In this document: in pieces, positions 33,109-40,322 of the stretch
How positions within the stretch are numbered: position 1 is the stretch's first letter
Layout of the letters: each line of letters opens with the position of its first letter
DNA from: SLQH01 sp964612995
GTDB taxonomy: Bacteria; Planctomycetota; UBA11346
Assembly (NCBI GenBank): GCA_964612995.1
Contig: CAZTGE010000019.1
Coordinates: forward strand, 1 to 42,087
Direction of reading: 5' to 3'
DNA length: 42,087 nt
Notes under the pieces: generated by a model
The model's input: the letters and a program-made list of their open reading frames with translations, nothing else
The model's database searches: none
Told to the model about the DNA's origin: nothing
Made by a program: the position numbers and the translations under genes

Positions 33109-34343
33109 GCCCGCTCGCTTCGCGCGCGGACGGTCTCGAACAGCGCCTCGAGGCGGACGCCGATGCGGGCCGTGTCCGACGGGGTGTAATCGGTCTCGAT
33201 GCGCAGATAGGGAACGCCGAGTTCCCGGGCGGTGCGTTCCACCAGCCACGACTCGCAGTCGTAGGTGAGACAGGCCTGCCACACCAGATCGATGATGCAG
33301 TCGGCACGGTACTCGCGCGCCAGCGCGCGGATGCTGTCCAGGCGCGCATCGTTGCGCGTCATGACCGAGCAGGGGAGGTGGAAGTACTTGTGCGCGATGG
33401 CCGCGAGCGGGTCGTCGGCCGTGGCGTCGACATCCTCGAGGATCGGTTTGACGCCGCTGCAGCTCTCCAGCGAGACCACCAGGGCGCCGCTGTCCTCGAT
33501 GAGGTCGAGCACGCGCTCGGCGCCGTGGGCCATGGGCACGCCGGTCATCAGCACCCGGACCGGATCGCGGCCGGCGACCGGCGACGGGCGTTCGGCCAGA
33601 TCGCGCAGCAGTGCCGCGTAGGCGTCCAGGTCCGCGGGAATGCCAGAGACGATGGTCTTGCAGTCGAGCAGCTCGCGGCCGGTCAGGGGCGGGGCGTCGG
33701 CGCGCATCAGTCCGGCCAGCTCGCGTCGCAGCGCGCGTTCCCGGTTCATGGTGGCGATGGCGCTGCGCAGGGCGGCGTCGGTCACGGTGATGGCGAATCG
33801 CTCCTCCAATGCGGTCACGAGCTTGCGCACCTCGGCCAGCCAATGGGCGAAGGCGTCGGCGTCGTCGGGCTTCTGCGGCAACTCCAGGACGTGCATCGGT
33901 CGGGATTCGGCCATGCGCTCGTACATCTTCTTCTTGCCGTCGCAGGTCGTCTCGGCCACGACCAGGTCGGCCAGCTCGAGGAAGGGGTTGCCGCCGGTGC
34001 GGTGGTAGCCGTACGTCGACTTGATCAACGGGCACAGGTTCGCCGGGAGGTCCTCCTCGCCGGCGATGGCCATCCGTGCCGAGCCGCCGCAGAGGCAGGC
34101 CGGCACCCCGCCGGCGGCCATGATGATCTCGCGCGGGGTGTACTCGCACATGATGCCGACGACGTGGTCGCCGGCCGCGGCGCGGTCGCGGGCGTAGCAG
34201 AGCGAGTTGGCCACCATGGCGTCGAAGCGGGCGAACGCGGCCGGCCGCTCCGGGCTGCGGCGGGCGGCGCCATCGCAGCCGGGGTTCCGGCTCGGATCGC
34301 AGGCGGCGGGCTCGCCAACCGGACCGCAACAACCATTCACCAT
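33105..34343 (-). CDS. HgdB/double-cubane-protein-like reductase (first subunit)
   Basis: 412 residues. The N-terminus is Cys-rich (NGCCGPVGEPAACDP). The core has MCEYTPREIIMAAGGVPACLCGG, LCPLIKSTYGYH, AETTCDGKKKMYE, ESCSGVKPI and TYDCESWLVE, an order of cysteines resembling double-cubane-cluster proteins and HgdB. These take electrons from the ATP-driven activase encoded three genes on. AAGGAG precedes the ATG at 34343 by 7 nt. The paired cysteines at the very N-terminus are not part of the family core and could bind metal or selenium. Confidence 0.87.
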   Translation of the reverse strand: MVNGCCGPVGEPAACDPSRNPGCDGAARRSPERPAAFARFDAMVANSLCYARDRAAAGDHVVGIMCEYTPREIIMAAGGVPACLCGGSARMAIAGEEDLPANLCPLIKSTYGYHRTGGNPFLELADLVVAETTCDGKKKMYERMAESRPMHVLELPQKPDDADAFAHWLAEVRKLVTALEERFAITVTDAALRSAIATMNRERALRRELAGLMRADAPPLTGRELLDCKTIVSGIPADLDAYAALLRDLAERPSPVAGRDPVRVLMTGVPMAHGAERVLDLIEDSGALVVSLESCSGVKPILEDVDATADDPLAAIAHKYFHLPCSVMTRNDARLDSIRALAREYRADCIIDLVWQACLTYDCESWLVERTARELGVPYLRIETDYTPSDTARIGVRLEALFETVRARSERA

Positions 34344-34433
34344 GTCATCTCCTTCGCGGTATCGCAGCGTCGCTGCTGGGGCGGCGGCGGTCGGTCGGGC
34401 ATGTGCTGATGATGCATGCCCGGGCCGACCGGC

Positions 34434-35237
34434 TCAGGCTTTGCGCGCGACGAACAGCCCCTGGGCGATGTTGCCGGCGTGCGCCAGGCCCTGCATGAAC
34501 TGCATCTCGCCGGCGATGGCGTTCATCAGGTCCATGTCATAGTCGATGATACGCAGCACGTCGGAGGTGAGCTGCATCCCGACCATGTTGCGGTAGAGAT
34601 CGACGTGGGCGGGGAAGCGACCGGTGTCCTCGGCGCGGAGCACCTCGCACCCGGCCTCCTCGAGCAGCGCCGTGTAGCCGGTGATCGATTGGAGGTTGGG
34701 GAACTTCATGAAGGTTTCGAAGCGTCGGGCGTCTGCGTCGGCCAGGCCGGCTGGGCCCTCGACCCAGTCGGTGAAGGCGATGGTGCCGCCTGCAGCGACG
34801 AGGCGAGCGGCCTCGTGAATGAGCGCGGGCTTGTCGACCACGTAGCACCAGGCGTCCTCGCCCCAGACGAAATCATAGGCGTCGTCGTCGAGGCCCGTGG
34901 CCGTGGCGTCGGCCGTGACCATCGTCGTGCGATCGAGGTACCCCTCGTCGGCATTGCGGGTGCGTGCGCGGGCGACCACGGTGTCGGTGGCGTCGACGCC
35001 GGTCATGTGGGCCACGTCGCGGAAGCGCAGGAGGAAACGCATGCCGGCGCCGGTGCAGGCGCACAGGTCGACACCGCGGGTGCCGGCGGCGATCCCGGCC
35101 TTGTCGGCGAGGTCTTGCGAGCAGACCAGGCCACCGATATGGATCTGCTGGCCCATGAGCAGCTCCCACAGGTCCCCTTCGGGGCCGTCGTAGACCTGCT
35201 TCACGGTCTCGAGGGTGACGTCGGTGCTGACGCTCAT
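34434..35237 (-). CDS. SAM-dependent methyltransferase
   Basis: 267 residues, class I methyltransferase. SAM motif I is around GVDLCACTGAGMRFLLRF, motif II is GVDATDTVV, DATATGLDDDAYDFVWGEDAW is motif post-II, and AGGTIAFTDW is motif III. The WGEDAW and FTDW elements resemble glycine/sarcosine N-methyltransferase-type enzymes. It is the first gene of the cluster leading to the HgdB-like genes (90 nt gap) and starts only 16 nt after a terminator. Given its neighbours, methylation of a selenium, sulfur or arsenic compound or of a cofactor is possible but unproven. Confidence 0.87.
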   Translation of the reverse strand: MSVSTDVTLETVKQVYDGPEGDLWELLMGQQIHIGGLVCSQDLADKAGIAAGTRGVDLCACTGAGMRFLLRFRDVAHMTGVDATDTVVARARTRNADEGYLDRTTMVTADATATGLDDDAYDFVWGEDAWCYVVDKPALIHEAARLVAAGGTIAFTDWVEGPAGLADADARRFETFMKFPNLQSITGYTALLEEAGCEVLRAEDTGRFPAHVDLYRNMVGMQLTSDVLRIIDYDMDLMNAIAGEMQFMQGLAHAGNIAQGLFVARKA

Positions 35238-35252
35238 GGTCGGTCTTTCTGT

Positions 35253-35296
35253 AAAACGACGGCACCCGCGCCGGCGGTGTGCCGGGCGGGTGCCGT
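35253..35296 (-). terminator. Rho-independent terminator after the first selenoprotein gene
   Basis: 11-bp perfect stem (ACGGCACCCGC at 35259-35269 with 35286-35296), followed in the minus direction by CGTTTTAC. It lies 23 nt past the TAG stop of the extended reading frame, not past the UGA 180 nt upstream. This supports the longer protein. The following methyltransferase starts just beyond it, so partial read-through may set its level. Confidence 0.82.
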
Positions 35297-35318
35297 GGGG
35301 GTGGATGGACGTGTCGGC

Positions 35319-36557
35319 CTAGTCGGTGGCGTCGCTCGATGCGGCCGGCACGAGCTCGGTGAGCGGCCGTGATACCGTGAGCTCACCGATGCCGGGCGCC
35401 TTGAGGCGCAGCTCGACCGTGGTGTCGTCGTGAGCGAATTCGGTGGGCACTCGCACGGAGTTCCCGCACCAGCTGCCTCAGCCATACTCGAGTGTGCTCA
35501 CGCGTTTGTGGGCATCGCCGCGCACCAGGTGGACGCTCAGGCTGCCGAGACGGCGGGCCGAACGGGCCCGCGGCAGCGCGCGATACTTCTCGCCGGCCGC
35601 GCCGACGAGCGAGGCGGTATCGATCCGCAGCGTGTCTTCGCTGTAGCTGCCGGTGAAGGCGAGGCGGTAGGGTGCACCGAGCCGCAGGCTGTTCGCACCG
35701 GCTGCGATATCCACGCTCGGCTGGGCCGCGCGGCCCGAGAGCAGCATGTAGGTGATGTCGCGGTCGTCGGTGTAGGAGCCGGTGATCTCGGCGATGCGAT
35801 AGCTGCCGGGCACGAGTCTGACCGTCTGCTGGGCTGGCGTGATCACCGCGCCACCGCTGAGATCGGCGGCGATCAGCGTGAGGGTGCGTACGACATCGTC
35901 GTCGGCACTGGTCTCCAGCGTGGCCACGGGACCGGTGTAGGCGTCGAAGGAGAGGCGCTGGTCCTCGTCCCAGCTGGCTGTGACCAGGCGGTCGACCAGG
36001 GACAGCACCGAGCCCATCGGCGCGGTTGTAGGCATCATGGATGTACGCGGTGGGTCGCCCGCGGCTGAGAGGACCCGGTCGAAGCGCTCTCCGGCGGTCG
36101 GGGTGGTATCGAAACGGCCGTCGCAGTTGCCGTCGAGCAGACGCAGGCCGATCCCGTCCCAGGTGGCGGTGGCGGTGGTGTGGCTGGCGATGAGCGCGTG
36201 GCTGAGCGGCCGACGCAGCGCTCCAATGACGCTCACGGTGTAGTCCTGCTGGACGCCTCCGAGAAGCACCGGCACGCTGACCCGTTGCCCAATCTTCACG
36301 GTGGGATCAGCGTCGGTGAAGGCACCATCGTCGTCGGTGTCGACGGTAACCGTGTCGGCGCCCAGCTTGAAACGCAAGGTGCCGCTGGGCGTGGCGAAGG
36401 GGAGCTCGCCGACGTTGCCGGCGAAGCGGGTGGGGGTGGACCAACCGGTGGGCGACCCGCTGTGCAGTTCACCCCGCGATTCGAGGACCAGCGTGACCTC
36501 GCTGGCGCCGAGCGCGGTGGTGAGCAGGAGCAGCACAAGAAGTAGATAGCTGCGCAT
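35319..36557 (-). CDS. Exported selenoprotein (UGA read as Sec360), EYGUGxxC family
   Basis: Standard reading stops at TGA 35478-35480 (359 residues). Reading that codon as Sec gives 412 residues ending at TAG 35319-35321. The N-terminus is a signal peptide (about 1-18, ALGA-SE). Two calcium-loop-like segments, DTDDDG (73-78) and DGNCDG (142-147), lie in a beta-rich mature part. The context is LEYG-Sec-GSWC-GNSVR, i.e. Sec360-x3-Cys364, followed by 48 residues of normal composition (TTVELRLKAPGIGELTVS) homologous to the extension of the second family member at 40323-41528. A candidate SECIS follows the UGA, selB is 106 nt upstream and a terminator follows the TAG. It is likely an envelope thiol/selenol redox protein. 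Its biochemical role is unknown. Confidence 0.85.
35445..35477 (-). promoter_or_regulatory. Candidate bacterial SECIS hairpin, copy 1
   Basis: Counting from the base after UGA, bases 17-20 (ACTC) pair with 26-29 (GAGT), with an A-G mismatch and then GGG (13-15) with CCC (31-33). The apical loop CGUGC is at +21 to +25 (35457-35453). The loop has G as second base followed by U and lies within the 16-37 nt window described for bacterial SECIS. A longer alternative fold starting at +1 is also possible. Confidence 0.75.
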
Positions 36558-36663
36558 GGGTGGGCGACTCCGCCAGGCCCGCCTGTTGCGAGGGCTGGTT
36601 GGGCGTATTCCATCGTTGAGGAACGGGCGGGCAAGCGCTGCTTGGGCGGTGATCGACTGGCGC

Positions 36664-38586
36664 TCAACGGATGAGCACGCGTGCGTCACCCTCACGGCGG
36701 GTCAGGCCCTCGGCGTCGAAACCCTCGAGCAGGGCGATGGCCAGGTTGCGCGAGACGTCCGTTGCATCACGGAACTGCTTGACGCCGACGTCATCCTGTT
36801 CGGTGAAGAGCTCGAGCAGGGCGCGGCGGCACGCGGCATGGCACGCGGCATCCATCAGGTTCTGGCCGAAGCGGATCGCCAGGCCCTCTTCGACCAGCAG
36901 CCCGGCGAGAAGTTTGAGGTCGGCGACGGTGATGCCCAGTTGGCGTTTGAGATCACCGATCGCCGGAGCCGCCATGCCGGCTTCGGCCACCGCCCGGCTC
37001 AGGGCGGTATAGCCCTGGGCCTGTTTGGCCGTCAGCGCGGGCGCGAAGCCCGAGCGGGCGAGCCGGCCGTGGCGTACGACCAGCTCGCCGGTGGCAGCGA
37101 GTGCGCGAGCGAGGTCCTTCCAGCAGGCGGCATCGACCCCGACGAGTTCGCATGCCCGTGAGGGCTGCAGTCCATTGGAGAGGGGGTGGGCCCGGTGATG
37201 GCGCTCCGCCGCGGCGATCAGGCCACGCGTGACCTCGGCGATCCGCTGGCTGACCAGCAGAGCCTTGCCGCCGAGCCTGGTGAGCCGGCCTGCCTTGCAC
37301 GCCGCGGCGAGGGCCTCGGCGGCGAGCCGGTCGGGCAGCTGCGTGAGCACCATGGCGTCGGCCAGGCTCAGGATGGGGGTGTCGCCGGCCAGGCAGTCGG
37401 CCAACAACAGATCCGCATCCGCGAGCGCATCGCGGGCGGCGGCCATGCGCGCGGCGAAGCCGGGCGCGCTGCGGCGTACGATCCGCGCGCGGGCGCTGAG
37501 CACGCGCCCACCGCCGATGGTCCGGCGTCGGTCGTGGGCGCGGAGGATGAAGCGATCGCCGGCAGCGAGGCAGAAGGGCCGCGCGAGCGCGATGCGCGCG
37601 AGTGCGTGTTCGCCGGGGGCCAGGACCTCGGCGTCGAGCAACTTGACCGTGGCCTCGACCGAGGCGGTGCCGGCATGGAGGCGGAGCCTCGAGGTGCGCT
37701 TGACGCAGTCCGCTTCGAGGCCGTTGGTGAGCGTCGCGACCAGCGTGGTGGTCGATGGATAACGGTCCGGGGCGGTGAGGGTGGTGCCGCGGCGGGCGCG
37801 GTCGTGGTCGAGGTCGCGCAGGTTGATCGCACAGCACATCCCGGGCACCGCGCGTTGGCTGTCGTGCTTGTAGTTCTGGATCGCGCGTACAGCGTGGAGG
37901 CTGTCCTGGGGTCGCAGCGCGACGCGTTCGCCTCCGGCGAGCGCGCCGGAGGTCGGGATGCCGGTGACCACGGTACCGTGACCGGCGACGGTGAAGGAAC
38001 GCTCGACGTGCATGCGGAAGGCGCGCGGATCGGGACTGCGGCGGGTATCGGCAATCGCCGCATCGAGCGCACGGCGCAGTTTGGGAATGCCCTCCATGCT
38101 CAGATTGGAGACACAGTGGATCGGCGCATCGGCACAACCCGATGCGGCAAGGAAAGCCTGCAGCTCATCGAGCATCAACGTGCGCAGTTCCGTGTCGACG
38201 AGGTCGATCTTGGTCACCGCGACGATGACCCGTGCCGTGCGCAGCGCGCGGACGATGCGCAGATGCTCGCGCGTCTGTGGCATGACGCCATCGTCGGCGG
38301 CGACGACCAGCAGCAGGATGTCGATCGAAGCGGCCCCGGCGACCATGTTGCGGATGAAATCCTCGTGGCCGGGCACGTCAATGATCCCGACCATGCGGTT
38401 GCCCGGCAGGCGGCAGGGGGCGAAGCCGAGGTCGATGGTCAGCCCACGCGCCTTGGCCTCCGGGTGGCGGTCGAGGCTGCAGCCGGTGAGATGCTGCACC
38501 AGCGCGGTCTTGCCGTGGTCGACGTGGCCGGCGGTGCCGACCATCACCGGAAGGATATCGGGCGTCTGCTCGTCGGCGCGCGCCAT
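36664..38586 (-). CDS. selB: Selenocysteine-specific elongation factor
   Basis: 640 residues. GTPase motifs: AGHVDHGKTALV (G1), RGLTIDLGF (G2), DVPGHEDF (G3) and VTKIDLVD (G4). SelB-type domains II/III follow (RAIQNYKHDSQRAVPG), and a C-terminal part of about 230 residues forms the winged-helix repeats that grip the SECIS (ITVADLKLLAGLLVEEGL, VKQFRDATDVSRNLAIALLEGFD). SelB delivers Sec-tRNA to UGA codons. The ATG is 5 nt after the selA stop, so the two are one operon, and the first selenoprotein gene starts 106 nt beyond it. Confidence 0.97.
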   Translation of the reverse strand: MARADEQTPDILPVMVGTAGHVDHGKTALVQHLTGCSLDRHPEAKARGLTIDLGFAPCRLPGNRMVGIIDVPGHEDFIRNMVAGAASIDILLLVVAADDGVMPQTREHLRIVRALRTARVIVAVTKIDLVDTELRTLMLDELQAFLAASGCADAPIHCVSNLSMEGIPKLRRALDAAIADTRRSPDPRAFRMHVERSFTVAGHGTVVTGIPTSGALAGGERVALRPQDSLHAVRAIQNYKHDSQRAVPGMCCAINLRDLDHDRARRGTTLTAPDRYPSTTTLVATLTNGLEADCVKRTSRLRLHAGTASVEATVKLLDAEVLAPGEHALARIALARPFCLAAGDRFILRAHDRRRTIGGGRVLSARARIVRRSAPGFAARMAAARDALADADLLLADCLAGDTPILSLADAMVLTQLPDRLAAEALAAACKAGRLTRLGGKALLVSQRIAEVTRGLIAAAERHHRAHPLSNGLQPSRACELVGVDAACWKDLARALAATGELVVRHGRLARSGFAPALTAKQAQGYTALSRAVAEAGMAAPAIGDLKRQLGITVADLKLLAGLLVEEGLAIRFGQNLMDAACHAACRRALLELFTEQDDVGVKQFRDATDVSRNLAIALLEGFDAEGLTRREGDARVLIR

Positions 38587-38591
38587 TGCGC

Positions 38592-39965
38592 TCAGCCCAT
38601 CAGCGCCGCGCGCAGCCCTGCGGCGAGAGGGGCGAGTTCGTCTTCGGCGACGGTCCGCAGGTCGCAGACCAGCGCATCGTCGCGGATGCGTGCGAATAGC
38701 GCGGGCAGCTGTTCACGACAGCGCCGTGCGAGCGTTGCCGGCGAGATGCCGGGCGCGCGTACGCAGACCACGCGGGTGGGGATGCCCTCGTCAGGTATCG
38801 AGCCGCTGCCGATGTAGCTCAGATCATCCTCGACGTGCGCGCGGCCGTGGGGCAGGCGTTCGGTGAGTTCCTCGGCCCGGGCCTGGAGTTCGGCGAGCGG
38901 GCGCGCGAGCATGCGGTAGAACGGCAAGGCTTCGGCGTGGTCCGCGTTGACGAAGTGGGTCAGCGTCGCTTCGAGTGCGGCGAGCGTGAGCTTGCCGACA
39001 CGGAACATCCGCGCGAAGGGGTTGGCGCGGATGCGTGTGATCAACTCGCGCCGGCCGCAGATGATGCCCGACTGCGGGCCGCAGATGAGCTTGTCGCCGC
39101 TGAAACAACAGACATCGCTGCCGGCGGCGAGGCTGTCGCGCACCAGCGGTTCGGAGGCGATGCCGAAATCGGCGAGCGGGACCAGCGCGCCGCTGCCGAG
39201 GTCGTCGAGCAGGGGCAGGCCGTGCTGGGCGGCGAGCGGAGCGAGTTCGCCAACCGGGGGCGTACCGCCGAAACCGCGCACGCGGTAATTGGAGGTGTGG
39301 ACATGCACCAGCATGCCGGTGGCCTCGTTGATCGCCGCGGCGTAGTCGCGCAGGTGGGTGCGGTTGGTGGTGCCGATCTCGCGCATGGTGCAGCCGCTGC
39401 GGGCCATGACATCGGGCATGCGGAAGGCTCCGCCGATCTCGACCAGCTGGCCGCGGCTGATGATCGCCTCGCGGCCTTCGCACAGGGTGTTGAGCACCAG
39501 CATCGTCGCCGCAGCGTTGTTGTTGACCACCGTCGCCGCTTCGCAGCCGGTGAGGTGGCGCAGCAGGCGCTCGACCGCGGCTTCGCGCTGGCTACGGCGG
39601 CCGGTGGCCACATCGGTCTGGAGGACGCTGTAGCGGCCGACCCCGGCGAGCGCCGATCGGGCTGCTTCGCACAAGGGTGCCCGGCCGAGTCCGGTGTGCA
39701 GCAGGATGCCGGTGGCGTTGATCGCGCGCCGGCCCTGGGGATCGGCGATCCGACGTGCGGCGTGGTCCACCGCTGCGGCCCAGTCGGCGGTGCTGGGCAG
39801 CTGGGTGGTCTCGCCGGAGCGGATCGCGTTGCGCAGGGTCTCGAGCTGCTCGCGCAGGATCATGGTCACCACGCCGACGCCATGTGCGGCCACCGGCGGG
39901 CGCAGGGCGGGGTCCTCGAGCAGGCGGGAGACGGCCGGGATCTGGCGCAGCAGGGCGTGGGTCAT
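38592..39965 (-). CDS. selA: L-seryl-tRNA(Sec) selenium transferase
   Basis: 457 residues. PLP-binding Lys292 is in CCFSGDKLICGPQSGII. Other SelA hallmarks are INATGILLHTGLGRAPL, YSVLQTDVATGRRSQRE, NNNAAATMLVLNTL and TSNYRVRGFGG. SelA converts Ser-tRNA(Sec) to Sec-tRNA(Sec) with selenophosphate. The ATG at 39965 lies 25 nt after the 3' end of tRNA-Sec on the same strand, so tRNA, selA and selB may share a primary transcript. The frame is open upstream through the tRNA but not as protein. Confidence 0.98.
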   Translation of the reverse strand: MTHALLRQIPAVSRLLEDPALRPPVAAHGVGVVTMILREQLETLRNAIRSGETTQLPSTADWAAAVDHAARRIADPQGRRAINATGILLHTGLGRAPLCEAARSALAGVGRYSVLQTDVATGRRSQREAAVERLLRHLTGCEAATVVNNNAAATMLVLNTLCEGREAIISRGQLVEIGGAFRMPDVMARSGCTMREIGTTNRTHLRDYAAAINEATGMLVHVHTSNYRVRGFGGTPPVGELAPLAAQHGLPLLDDLGSGALVPLADFGIASEPLVRDSLAAGSDVCCFSGDKLICGPQSGIICGRRELITRIRANPFARMFRVGKLTLAALEATLTHFVNADHAEALPFYRMLARPLAELQARAEELTERLPHGRAHVEDDLSYIGSGSIPDEGIPTRVVCVRAPGISPATLARRCREQLPALFARIRDDALVCDLRTVAEDELAPLAAGLRAALMG

Positions 39966-39989
39966 GTACCGCTCGATCGGCGATGGGTA

Positions 39990-40083
39990 TGGCGGAGGCG
40001 CATGGGAATCGAACCCACCCGGAGCCTCTCGGCCCCGCAACGGCTTTGAAGGCCGCGCGCGCCACCAGGCGCGTTCCGCCTCC
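39990..40083 (-). tRNA. selC: tRNA-Sec (anticodon UCA)
   Basis: 94 nt including an encoded CCA. The acceptor arm is GGAGGCG(G) paired to (G)CGCCTCC, where the eighth pair of the bacterial 8+5 arm is a G-G mismatch. The 6-bp D stem CGCGCC/GGCGCG has a 4-nt loop TGGT. The anticodon stem GCGGC/GCCGT carries loop CTTCAAA. The long variable arm GGGGCC-GAGA-GGCTCC and the T arm with TTCGATT complete it. Discriminator G. The long D stem, long extra arm and UCA anticodon together are diagnostic. It is directly upstream of selA. Confidence 0.97.
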
Positions 40084-40149
40084 CTGTGGAGGAGATGAGC
40101 ACGATAGGAGGCCTCATGCGGGGCACAACCAGCCATCGGCGCTGGGGTC

Positions 40150-40198
40150 CAGGGCCGCTCAAGGCTCGGTCGCTATCGTTCCGGGCTTCGAGCGGCCC
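40150..40198. repeat. Dispersed palindromic repeat, short derivative
   Basis: AGGGCCGCTCAAGGCTCG (about 40150-40167) and CGGGCTTCGAGCGGCCCT (about 40181-40198) form near-perfect outer arms, the same as the terminal arms of the 41630 copy (GAGCTTTGAGCGGCCCT) with most of the interior missing. It lies between tRNA-Sec and the terminator of the second selenoprotein gene. Confidence 0.65.
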
Positions 40199-40269
40199 TG
40201 CATTGGCGTTCTTGGCTCAAGGCCGGACGCACGAACAGCGCGAGCTGCGTTGCAGGGCAGGCCTGACAG

Positions 40270-40298
40270 AGAAACGGGGATGCCGCAGCATCCCCGTT
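40270..40298 (-). terminator. Terminator after the second selenoprotein gene
   Basis: Perfect 11-bp stem AACGGGGATGC (273-283 of the 40,000s) with GCATCCCCGTT (288-298), a 4-nt loop and a short T-rich tail (GTTTCTC) on the minus strand. It lies 24 nt after the TAG of the Sec-extended frame and about 160 nt after the UGA, supporting the longer protein. Confidence 0.8.
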
Positions 40299-40322
40299 CC
40301 GGTGGTTCGATTGTCGGTGGCC

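Noticed and set aside
34344..34436. The methyltransferase stop (TGA) is in the same frame as the following HgdB-like gene, so a UGA-Sec fusion could be drawn
   Set aside because: The 30 intervening codons are low-complexity Ala/Pro/Arg with no SECIS-like loop at the expected distance, and the HgdB-like gene has its own strong AAGGAG site and ATG.
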